Positions 8,420 through 16,217 of a DNA stretch of 64,000 nucleotides are shown one piece after another. The stretch spans positions 1 to 64,000 of the forward strand of contig JBCCWS010000014.1 of the NCBI GenBank assembly GCA_039193195.1, in the 5' to 3' direction. Under the pieces are notes generated by a model, which was not told where the DNA came from, ran no database searches, and saw only the letters and a list, made by a program, of their open reading frames with translations. This DNA is from Pseudomonadota bacterium (GTDB lineage Bacteria; Pseudomonadota; Gammaproteobacteria; Steroidobacterales; JBCBZW01). A program made the translations under genes and the position numbers. Each line of letters starts with the position of its first letter. The stretch's first letter is position 1.

Positions 8420-9238
8420 CTAAGGGCCCTTGGGGCGCGGCCAGACGATCGGGTAGCGAACACCGCGCAGAGCGGCGCCGTCGCTGAGGGCCGCGTCTTG
8501 CAGGTAGGGGCTGGTGCCCGGCCCGTCGTAGTAGGTGCAGTCTGACGCGCAGTAGCGCACGGCGTAGCCGCGACGGCGGGCCTCGCCCTGGTTGGCCCGC
8601 GCGCCGTGAACGGTGAGGGCGTGGAACGCGACGAGGTCGCCGGGGGCCATGTCCCACGCGATGAGGTCCTGCACCGGTACCATCGCCTCGATGTCAGGCA
8701 TCGGTACGTAGTCCGGGTTGCGCGCGTAGGCGGAGCCGCCCGGGGCGAAGGGCTCGGGTTGGAACCAGCGCTGCCAACGGTGCGAGCCCCTCACGAAGCG
8801 AAGGCCTCCCGTCGCCGGCGTCACCGGATCGAGGGTGAGCCAGAGGGACAACACGTGCGCCCCGCGCATCGGCCAATAGGGCTGATCGTTATGCCACCGC
8901 GTGGGCGCGTCGGCACCCGGCTCCTTCACGAAGAGTTGATCGTAGTAGAGGCGAAGCTCCGCCACGCCCAGCAGTTGCACCGCCAGCGCAGGCAGGCACG
9001 AGTCGCGACAGAAGGTGGCGAGGGCATCGTCGTGCTCCCACAGTCGCATATTGCCGTGGAAGCGGCCCTGCCCCGACGATACCTGATAGCCGTGATAGCA
9101 AGGCCCGGGCGATTCGATGTCGCGCTCGATGGCAGCGGCCAGGGAGGCGAGCCAGCACGCGTCCACGGCGTTGCGCAACACCACGACGCCATCCTCGCGA
9201 AACGCATCGATGGTGGACGATTCCAGCGCCTGTTCCAT
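8420..9238 (-). CDS. Phytanoyl-CoA dioxygenase (PhyH) family protein
   Basis: This is a double-stranded beta-helix, Fe(II)/2-oxoglutarate-dependent oxygenase. The iron triad is visible as H116 and D118 in RWHNDQPYWP and H211 in LTVHGARAN, with a downstream arginine-rich RRGYAVRY strand that would bind 2-oxoglutarate. The length (~272 aa) is typical. I chose the ATG at 9238 (MEQALESS), since the 11-residue upstream extension adds nothing conserved. PhyH proteins hydroxylate many small molecules besides phytanoyl-CoA, so the substrate is unknown. It is divergent from the flavin disulfide reductase gene with ~145 bp between starts. Confidence 0.88.
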   Translation of the reverse strand: MEQALESSTIDAFREDGVVVLRNAVDACWLASLAAAIERDIESPGPCYHGYQVSSGQGRFHGNMRLWEHDDALATFCRDSCLPALAVQLLGVAELRLYYDQLFVKEPGADAPTRWHNDQPYWPMRGAHVLSLWLTLDPVTPATGGLRFVRGSHRWQRWFQPEPFAPGGSAYARNPDYVPMPDIEAMVPVQDLIAWDMAPGDLVAFHALTVHGARANQGEARRRGYAVRYCASDCTYYDGPGTSPYLQDAALSDGAALRGVRYPIVWPRPKGP

Positions 9239-9382
9239 GCGGGTAAACGACTCGGGCTTCCTGGGAAGCACACATCATAACGCTCGTGACGAAAGAAACT
9301 TCCGCCGCCCCCTCAACTTCCAAGGGCAGCTCCACTAGGCTTGAGCCTGCGCATCGTTACCATTCCCACCCCGGAGACCGCG

Positions 9383-10786
9383 ATGGAAACCTTCGACTAC
9401 CTGATCCTCGGCAGCGGCCAGGCCACCGGCACCCTGCTCGGCGACCTGCTCCCGCGCGGCGCCCGGGTCGCCGTGGTGGAGGGGAACCAGGTGGGCGGCA
9501 GCTGCGTGAACTACGGCTGCACCCCCACCAAAGCCCTCGTCGCCAGCGCCAAGGTGGCGCACCAGGCCCGGCGCAGCGACGACTTCGGCGTCAGCAGCGG
9601 TCCCGTCTCCGTCGACTACGAGGTGGTGAAGGCGCGCATGGATCGGATCCGCTTCGCGAGTCGAGACGGCCTGACCGAGTGGATGGAGGGCAGCGACCAG
9701 GTCAGCCTGGTGCGCGGCTGGGGCCGCTTCGAGGGCCCGAAGACCCTGCGCGTGGGCGATCGCCGGCTCACCGCACCTACCATCTTCATCAACACCGGCA
9801 CCCGCCCCCGCACACCGACGCTGGAAGGCCTGGACATCGTCCCTTGGCTCGACAGCGCGCGCCTATTGGATCTCGAGGCCGTACCGGAACACTTGCTAGT
9901 GCTTGGCGGCGGCTACATCGGGCTGGAGTTCGCGCAGGTCTACCACCGCTTGGGGGCGAAGGTAACCGTGATTGCGAGCGGTGATCAGCTGATGCCGCGG
10001 GAAGACGCAGATGTGGCCGAGGCCCTGCAGCAGATCCTCACGGAAGAGGGGATACGGATTCACCTCAACGCCAGGGCCAACGCGGTCTCCCCGATCACCG
10101 ATCGGGGCGTGACCCTGCAGTACCGCGAGGGCGATCGACCCGCCACCGCCGTCGGCTCGCACCTGCTCATCGCCACGGGGCGCGCGCCCAATACGGATCA
10201 ACTTGAGCTCGACGCGACGGGCGTGACCGTCGATGCGCACGGTTACATCGAGGTGGACGACTGCCTGCGCACGCAGGCGGAGGGGATCTTCGCCCTAGGC
10301 GATGTCAACGGTCATGGCGCGTTCACCCACACCTCCGTCAACGATGCGGAGATCGCCCTCGATCACCTGTTCGAGCGGGGCGATCGACGCCTGTCGAGTC
10401 GCGTGATCACCTATGCCTTGTTCACTGACCCACCGCTCGGCCGCGTTGGCCTCACCGAGAAGGAAGCACTCAGCCAAGGCCATCGCGTGTTGAAGGCCAC
10501 ACGGCCCATGCGCAACATCAGCCGGGCGCGCGAGATGAGCGAGACCGACGGCTTCGTCAAGGTGCTGGTGGATGCGGACGCGGACCTGATCCTCGGCGCC
10601 TCCATCCTGGGGGTTCACGGCGATGAGGTGATCAACATGTTCGCCACGCTGATCGCCAGTCGCCTGCCCTGCCGCACCTTCCGCAAGACCGTGCTGGTGC
10701 ACCCGACCGTGTCGGAGCTGATGCCCTGGACCTTGGATAATCTGTCGGAGATCGAGTCCGATCCCCCTGAGGAAAGCCGCATGTGA
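9383..10786 (+). CDS. FAD-dependent pyridine nucleotide-disulfide oxidoreductase
   Basis: A 467-aa class I flavin disulfide reductase of the dihydrolipoamide dehydrogenase/mercuric reductase type. An N-terminal FAD Rossmann motif (ILGSGQATG) is followed by the redox-active CVNYGC disulfide, then an NAD(P) motif (VLGGGYIGLEFA), the second FAD motif (IFALGDVNGHGAFTH), and a dimerisation domain ending in VHPTVSELMPW, where the family's catalytic His-Pro is found. I chose the ATG at 9383 because GGAG lies 7 nt upstream; a longer frame starts 14 codons earlier. No pyruvate or oxoglutarate dehydrogenase subunits lie nearby and there is no N-terminal heavy-metal domain, so the physiological disulfide or metal substrate is open. 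Confidence 0.88.
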   Translation: METFDYLILGSGQATGTLLGDLLPRGARVAVVEGNQVGGSCVNYGCTPTKALVASAKVAHQARRSDDFGVSSGPVSVDYEVVKARMDRIRFASRDGLTEWMEGSDQVSLVRGWGRFEGPKTLRVGDRRLTAPTIFINTGTRPRTPTLEGLDIVPWLDSARLLDLEAVPEHLLVLGGGYIGLEFAQVYHRLGAKVTVIASGDQLMPREDADVAEALQQILTEEGIRIHLNARANAVSPITDRGVTLQYREGDRPATAVGSHLLIATGRAPNTDQLELDATGVTVDAHGYIEVDDCLRTQAEGIFALGDVNGHGAFTHTSVNDAEIALDHLFERGDRRLSSRVITYALFTDPPLGRVGLTEKEALSQGHRVLKATRPMRNISRAREMSETDGFVKVLVDADADLILGASILGVHGDEVINMFATLIASRLPCRTFRKTVLVHPTVSELMPWTLDNLSEIESDPPEESRM

Positions 10787-10941
10787 GCGCGCGTGCCCCT
10801 AGCCGGCGGCACCGGCCGATGCGTTCTCAACTGCCTGACGGCTGCGCGCGGCACGCACGCGACTCAGCAATCGGCTGGCGCATCAGGTAGGGTGCGCGTC
10901 TGCCAAGGGCGGTTCCAGCGCCGCCCACCACCCTACATTGA

Positions 10942-13089
10942 GTGCCCGTGAGGTCTTCTGTGACTACCGCCCTGCGTCCCCGCACCTCGACCCTACCGCG
11001 CCGCAGTGCCCTAGCACTGCTGCCCGCCTTCGCAGCCCTCCTCGTCGCCTGCGGGGCGAGCGATCCCGAGCCTGCCCCCATCGAACCCGCCGACGGCGGC
11101 GCGACCGAGGTCGCGTCCGCACCAGCTGCGCCTGCGGCTGAGCTGGGCGCCTGGGGCGTCGACCTCACCGCTCGCGACACGGCGCAGCACCCGGGCAATG
11201 ACTTCAACCTGTACGTGAACGGGCACTGGCTAGACACCTTCGAAATCCCCGCCGATCGCGCCCGCTGGGGGATCTTTGACGCCTTGCGCGAGCGCTCTAC
11301 CGAACAGGTACACGCCATCCTCACGGACCTCGCCGAAAGCTCCGCCAGCGCGGGCTCCCTGGAGCAGAAGGTGGGCGACTACTTCGCCACATGGATGAAC
11401 GTCGAGCAGATCGACAGCCTCGGCGCCGACCCGCTGCGCCCGCATTTGGAGGCCATCGACGCCATCGCCGACAAGGACGCCCTGCTCGTGGCCATGTCGG
11501 ACATCCACGCCACCGCGCCCTTCGGCGTCGGCATCATTCCTGACCCGGCTGACACGACGCGCTACTCCGTGTTCGCCAGCCAGGCCGGCCTCGGCCTCCC
11601 CGATCGCGACTACTACCTGCTCGATGACGAGCGTTTCGTCACCTTCCGGGCTGCTTATCGCGACTACATGATCAAGGTCCAGGAGCTCGCCGGCCTCGAA
11701 CAGCCCGCCGCCCGCGCCGATGCCATCATCGCGTTGGAAACTCGCCTTGCAGAATCCCAATGGTCGCGCGCTGAGAGCCGCGACATCCAAAAGATCTACA
11801 ACCCCATGACCGTGGCCGAGATGACCGAACTGGCCCCGCAGATCACCTGGGGCGTGGTGTTCGACACCTTAGGGTTGGGCGGTGTGGAACCGGTAGTGGT
11901 CGCTCAGCCAAGCGCAATGACCGCCGCCGCCGAACTCTTTTCTTCGGTGCCCCTAGAGACATGGAAGCAGTACCTCGCCTTCCACTTCATCCGCACCAAC
12001 GCCCGGCTTCTGAGCAGCAACTTCGACCAGGCCCACTTCGACTTCTACGCCAAGACGCTGAACGGCATCGAAGCCCAGCGCGATCGCTGGAAGCGCGGCG
12101 CCGATCTGGTCAACGCCAACCTCGGGGAGGCCGTCGGCAAGCTCTACATCGATCGCCACTTCCCGCGCGAAGCCAAGGAACAGATGGACGAGCTTGTCGC
12201 CAACCTCGTCGCTGCCTTACAGGAACGCCTGGGCGAGAACGAATGGATGGACGATGAGACCCGCGACGCCGCCCTGGTCAAGCTCGGTACCTTCGAGCCG
12301 CGCATCGGCTATACCACGAAGTGGACCGACTACAGTGACCTCGAAATCGTCGCTGGCGACATGCTGGGCAACGCCCGTCGCATCGACGACTTTGCGTGGA
12401 AGCAACAGGTGGACCGCTTAGGCGGCGCCGTGGATCGCGAGATCTGGCCCTACCCACCTCAGACGGTCAACGCCTCCTATAATCCGCTCCTGAACCAGAT
12501 CACGTTCCCCGCCGGCATTCTGCAGGCGCCGTTCTTCGATCCGAACGCCGACCCCGCGGTGAACTACGGCGCCATCGGCGCGGTGATCGGCCACGAGATC
12601 GGCCACGGCTTCGACGACCAGGGCCGACGCTTCGATGAGGTAGGCCGCATCCGCGACTGGTGGACCCTCGCCGCCGACGCCCGCTTCAAGACACGTTCCG
12701 ATGCCCTGGTCGCCCAGTACGACGAGTACTCACCGATCGAGGACATGAATGTCAACGGCCGCCTCACCTTAGGCGAGAACATCGGTGATCTCGGCGGCGT
12801 CGAGATGGCCTACGCGGCCTACCAGCGCTACGTGGCGGAGCACGGCGAACTGCCCGTGCTGGACGGGTACACGGGCGAGCAGCGCTTCTTTCTCGGTTGG
12901 GCCCAGGTGTGGCGAGGCCTGATGCGCGAAGACGCGTTGCGTGAGCAATTGCTAACGGATCCGCACAGTCCTGCCGCGTACCGCATCAATGGCGTGGTGA
13001 GAAATGTGGATGCGTGGTACCGGGCCTTCGAGGTGAGCGAAGAAGACGATCTCTACCTGGCGCCGGATGCGCGCGTGTCCATCTGGTAG
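10942..13089 (+). CDS. M13-family zinc metallopeptidase (PepO/neprilysin-like lipoprotein)
   Basis: The zinc site HEIGH lies near residue 551 and the second conserved box ENIGDLGG near 612, which together define the M13 (neprilysin/PepO) family. YPPQTVNASYNP and the preceding substrate-cleft region also fit. The ~715-residue length is normal for the family. The N terminus carries a basic segment, a hydrophobic core and a lipobox-like LLVAC around residue 37, so it is probably a lipoprotein facing the periplasm. The start is uncertain between in-frame GTG codons at 10942, 10948 and 10960. It probably degrades small peptides. Monocistronic, with a hairpin 17 bp after the stop. Confidence 0.9.
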   Translation: MPVRSSVTTALRPRTSTLPRRSALALLPAFAALLVACGASDPEPAPIEPADGGATEVASAPAAPAAELGAWGVDLTARDTAQHPGNDFNLYVNGHWLDTFEIPADRARWGIFDALRERSTEQVHAILTDLAESSASAGSLEQKVGDYFATWMNVEQIDSLGADPLRPHLEAIDAIADKDALLVAMSDIHATAPFGVGIIPDPADTTRYSVFASQAGLGLPDRDYYLLDDERFVTFRAAYRDYMIKVQELAGLEQPAARADAIIALETRLAESQWSRAESRDIQKIYNPMTVAEMTELAPQITWGVVFDTLGLGGVEPVVVAQPSAMTAAAELFSSVPLETWKQYLAFHFIRTNARLLSSNFDQAHFDFYAKTLNGIEAQRDRWKRGADLVNANLGEAVGKLYIDRHFPREAKEQMDELVANLVAALQERLGENEWMDDETRDAALVKLGTFEPRIGYTTKWTDYSDLEIVAGDMLGNARRIDDFAWKQQVDRLGGAVDREIWPYPPQTVNASYNPLLNQITFPAGILQAPFFDPNADPAVNYGAIGAVIGHEIGHGFDDQGRRFDEVGRIRDWWTLAADARFKTRSDALVAQYDEYSPIEDMNVNGRLTLGENIGDLGGVEMAYAAYQRYVAEHGELPVLDGYTGEQRFFLGWAQVWRGLMREDALREQLLTDPHSPAAYRINGVVRNVDAWYRAFEVSEEDDLYLAPDARVSIW

Positions 13090-13105
13090 GAGCCGCCACT
13101 CCTGT

Positions 13106-13134
13106 TGGGTCGCTGTTCACGAGGCGGCGACCCA
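13106..13134 (+). terminator. Hairpin after the M13 peptidase gene
   Basis: A perfect 8-bp stem (TGGGTCGC with GCGACCCA) encloses a 13-nt loop, 17 bp after the stop codon. No T tract follows, so termination is inferred from position and stability only. Confidence 0.4.
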
Positions 13135-13341
13135 CGCGCCCGCCGCCTCGGCGATACCCTTACGTTCAATGGGATCTCGCGTGAAAAGCGGCGCGCACGC
13201 GCCGGGCGCCCCATAGCACTGTCGCACAACTCAGCTGACCGCTACACTCCTCACACGACACCCTTGACCCGGCCCGGCAGCGCGTCAGGCGCATGCCTCG
13301 TTCCGCAGGGCACCGACAGGCCAGGCAGAGACGTATAGCGA

Positions 13342-14382
13342 ATGGCGCGCAGACCCAGAAAGACCCAGGCGTCCGACATGCGGATGGAGGACATCGCCAA
13401 GATGGCGGGGGTCGCCAAGTCCACCGTCTCGCGCGCCCTCGCCGACAGCGACCAGGTGTCGGCGTCAACGAAGGCGCGCATCCGCCAGATCGCCAGCGAA
13501 TACAACTACCGCCTAAACGTGGCAGCCCGCGATTTCCGCCTGCGCCAGACCCGCACCGTCAAGGTCATGGTGCCCCTCGGCGCCGCCGGCCTGCCGATGT
13601 TCACCGACCCGTTCGTGATGGAGCTGACCGCCTCGCTGGCCGACACGCTCAGCGAGCGCAACTACAACATGCTGCTCTCGAAGATCGCCCTCTCCTCTCC
13701 CGAGATGATTCGCGACGCCTTCGACACGCGCAACGTGGAAGGGCTGATCGTGATCGGCCAGCGCCGCTTCCACAACGATCTGAACGAGATGGCCCAGAGC
13801 AAGGTGCCGCTCGTAGTGTGGGGCGCTCAATTCGATGATCAGCTGTATTGCACGGTGGGCGGTGACAACGTGGCTGGCGCCCGCCGTGCCACCGAACACC
13901 TGCTGAAGCTCGGCCGGCGCCGCATCGCCTTCCTCGGCGACTGCAAGGACGCCGAGCCCAACCTACGCTTCGACGGCTATCGCTCGGCGCTCGAACGTGC
14001 CGGCGTGCCCTTCGACGAATCGCTAGTGATCCCGACGGCCTACGATCGCCTGGCTGGGCACGCCGCGGTGAGCCGTCACATCGAGGACGGCCCTCCGTTC
14101 GATGCCCTCTTCGGCACCACTGACCTGCTCGCGATGAGTGCCATCTCTGCCCTGCACGACCATGGCGCGAACGTGCCGTCCGACGTCGCCGTGGTGGGCT
14201 ACGACGACATCACCCTCGCCAGCTACTTCAGCCCAGCGCTCACCACCATCCGTCAGGACATCTCGCGCGCCAGCCAACTCCTGGTGGATAAGGCCCTCAG
14301 CATGATCGCCGGGGAAAGCGCCGAGTCAGAAACGCTCCCGACCGAACTGGTGATTCGCAAGTCCTGCGGCGCCATGGGGTGA
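13342..14382 (+). CDS. LacI/GalR-family transcriptional regulator
   Basis: Residues ~15-40 form the LacI helix-turn-helix (MEDIAKMAGVAKSTVSRAL) with the hinge-helix region after it. A periplasmic-binding-protein-like sugar-sensor core follows, including GLIVIGQRR, TEHLLKLGRRRIAFLG and VAVVGYDDITLASY. The length of 346 aa is standard. It stands at the head of the sugar-uptake and catabolism locus and converges on the symporter gene (9 bp between stops). By family logic it is released from DNA by a sugar or sugar phosphate from this pathway. A strong candidate operator lies between the symporter and receptor genes at 16074-16087. Confidence 0.92.
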   Translation: MARRPRKTQASDMRMEDIAKMAGVAKSTVSRALADSDQVSASTKARIRQIASEYNYRLNVAARDFRLRQTRTVKVMVPLGAAGLPMFTDPFVMELTASLADTLSERNYNMLLSKIALSSPEMIRDAFDTRNVEGLIVIGQRRFHNDLNEMAQSKVPLVVWGAQFDDQLYCTVGGDNVAGARRATEHLLKLGRRRIAFLGDCKDAEPNLRFDGYRSALERAGVPFDESLVIPTAYDRLAGHAAVSRHIEDGPPFDALFGTTDLLAMSAISALHDHGANVPSDVAVVGYDDITLASYFSPALTTIRQDISRASQLLVDKALSMIAGESAESETLPTELVIRKSCGAMG

Positions 14383-14391
14383 GCGAGGCGC

Positions 14392-15972
14392 TCACCACAA
14401 CCACACCACCAGCGCCGCCGAGATCAGCACGATCGCGCCGGCCTGCAGGCGATAGTTCGCATACCACGGTACGCCCGCGAGTAAGGCGGACTCCTCGGCG
14501 AACTTCTTCCGCGTCCAGAGGTAGTCCTGGATAGCCCCCGGCGAAGGGGCTTGCGTTGCCAAGCTTACGAAAACCATGGGCACGCAGCAGATCGTGAAGA
14601 TGATCGGCGCAACGAGCAGGAAGTGGATGTTCGTGACCGTCATAATCTCGTTCAACGCAAACAGCACGACCGCACTCACCAGCCCTGTGACGATTGCCGC
14701 GAATGCCCCCTGCGCATTCGCGCGGGCCCAGAAGGTGCCGAACAGAAATAGACACACTACCGGCGGCACCCCGTAGGCGAGCACCTTTTGCAGATACTTG
14801 AAGAGGGAGCCGAAGTTCTGGATCTGCGGCGCCCACAGCACGGCGAAGAGCATGAAGAGCACGGTCACGTAGCGGCCTACTCTAAGCAGCTGCTCGCCTG
14901 AGAGGTTTGGTCGATAGCGGCGCACGAAGTCCATCGTCACTAGCGTGGAGGCGGAGTTCAGGGTCGAGTCGATCTGCGACATCAAGGCAGCCAGGAACCC
15001 GGCGAGCACGAGGCCGAGAATGCCTACCGGCAGCAGATCGAACATCAGCACCGGGAACACGAGATCGGGTCGCTCTAGCTCCGGGTAAAGCACGATTGCC
15101 GCGGTCCCCGGCAACACCATGAGGAATAGGACGGGCAACTTCAAAAGGCCCGCGAACAGCGCTCCCCAACGCCCGTGGTTCACATCCTTGGCCCCTAACA
15201 CCCGCTGCACCATGAACTGGTTGGTGCACCAGAAGTAGAACCCAAGCAGGGGGACCCCCAGCACCAGCCCCAGCCAGGGCATGCTCGGGTCGTCCATGGG
15301 TCGAATCAGGCTGAGGCGCTCAGGGTCGACCATCGCCGTGATGTTCTCCCACCCCCCAGCCTCAGCGAAGGCGAAGGTCGCGATCAGCAGCGAGCCGATG
15401 ATCAGCAGCACCGCCTGAATCACGTCCGTGATCATTACCGCCGAGAGGCCACCCACGATCGTGTAGAGCCCCGCCACCAGGGCCAGGCCCGCAATCGTCT
15501 GCCAGATCGGCAGGTCCGGCCAGATCAGCTGCATGATGAGCGCCCCCGCGTACAGGCTGCCGGCCGTGTCCAGCACGATATTCAAGAACAGCGTGAGCAG
15601 GGCGAAGTAGGTGCGCGCCCGACCGTCGAAGCGCCGCTCGAGGTACTCGGGCATCGTGTAGACCTGGGACTTCAGGTACTGCGGCAACAAAAACACGGCG
15701 AAGAATGCCATTAGCACGGCGGACATCCACTCGTAGTTGTAGACCGAGATGCCCGTGGCGTAGGCGTCGCCCGCAAGGCCCACCAGGGTGGTGCTCGAGA
15801 TCTGCGAGGCGAACAGGGAGAAGCCTACGAGGGGCCAGACCATGCGCCGACCGGCCAGGAAGTAGTCCTGGGCGTTCTCGTTCTTGCCGGCGAAGGCGAG
15901 ACCCACCCCGATCATGAACACGAAGTACACGGCGATGATCACCAGATCGATCGTATGCAGTGCGAAATCCAT
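14392..15972 (-). CDS. Sodium:solute symporter (SSS family), probably sugar
   Basis: A ~526-aa protein of about 13-14 hydrophobic segments, beginning MDFALHTIDLVIIAVYFVFM. It carries SSS-family marks: FLAGRRMVWPLVGFSLFASQ in the first core helices, VYTMPEYLERRFDGR, and LAGFLAALMSQIDSTLNSAS, the conserved segment contributing to the sodium site. I chose the ATG at 15972, preceded by GGGGGAG; a longer frame extends 29 codons upstream without support. It is divergent from the TonB receptor gene across a shared regulatory region with LacI-type operators. This implies a two-step route: receptor across the outer membrane, symporter across the inner. The substrate is inferred to be the sugar cleaved by the GH13 enzyme. 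Confidence 0.9.
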   Translation of the reverse strand: MDFALHTIDLVIIAVYFVFMIGVGLAFAGKNENAQDYFLAGRRMVWPLVGFSLFASQISSTTLVGLAGDAYATGISVYNYEWMSAVLMAFFAVFLLPQYLKSQVYTMPEYLERRFDGRARTYFALLTLFLNIVLDTAGSLYAGALIMQLIWPDLPIWQTIAGLALVAGLYTIVGGLSAVMITDVIQAVLLIIGSLLIATFAFAEAGGWENITAMVDPERLSLIRPMDDPSMPWLGLVLGVPLLGFYFWCTNQFMVQRVLGAKDVNHGRWGALFAGLLKLPVLFLMVLPGTAAIVLYPELERPDLVFPVLMFDLLPVGILGLVLAGFLAALMSQIDSTLNSASTLVTMDFVRRYRPNLSGEQLLRVGRYVTVLFMLFAVLWAPQIQNFGSLFKYLQKVLAYGVPPVVCLFLFGTFWARANAQGAFAAIVTGLVSAVVLFALNEIMTVTNIHFLLVAPIIFTICCVPMVFVSLATQAPSPGAIQDYLWTRKKFAEESALLAGVPWYANYRLQAGAIVLISAALVVWLW

Positions 15973-16073
15973 AGCTCCCCCGTCAGCCTTTCCCCGTCCC
16001 TGTGGCGCCCCCAATCGGATGGCGAACAACCCCCACGATCCGGCCTCAAGGTAACACATCGACTCGCCGATGT

Positions 16074-16087
16074 CGCAACCGATTGCG
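16074..16087. promoter_or_regulatory. Candidate LacI/PurR-type operator
   Basis: CGCAACCGATTGCG is a 14-bp dyad with the central CpG typical of LacI-family operators. It matches the classical PurR consensus (CGCAAACGTTTGCG) at 12 of 14 positions. It lies between the divergent symporter and TonB receptor genes, about 100 bp and 130 bp from the two starts, and is the most plausible site for the locus's LacI regulator. Confidence 0.65.
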
Positions 16088-16116
16088 TTATATAGAACAG
16101 TAAGTTATATAAGTTT

Positions 16117-16146
16117 TTGACAATCGTTGCGCAGATTGCAACAATT
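16117..16146 (+). promoter_or_regulatory. Candidate promoter with overlapping inverted repeat upstream of the TonB receptor
   Basis: A perfect -35 hexamer TTGACA at 16117-16122 is followed, 18 bp later, by a weak -10-like ACAATT at 16141-16146. A GTTGC-N7-GCAAC dyad (16126-16142) fills the spacer, so a bound regulator would occlude polymerase. Function is inferred from sequence alone. Confidence 0.4.
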
Positions 16147-16163
16147 TCTCCCGCCCGGGGGAA

Positions 16164-16177
16164 GTTGCAAGGGCAAC
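16164..16177. promoter_or_regulatory. Second inverted repeat, possible operator
   Basis: GTTGC-AAGG-GCAAC, a perfect 5-bp dyad in the leader of the TonB receptor gene. It uses the same half-site as the dyad at 16126-16142 but lacks a central CpG. It could be an auxiliary operator or a weak leader hairpin. Confidence 0.35.
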
Positions 16178-16217
16178 CAGGTCGCAGCGCGTCGACCGCA
16201 ATCAAGTGGGGGAACTC

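Noticed and set aside
8046-8423. A 125-codon plus-strand frame
   Set aside because: No ribosome-binding site, no recognisable domain, and the second half is Arg/Gly/Pro filler opposite the possible transposase remnant. The first half (YIFCNYFFAWANR) looks protein-like but was not enough.
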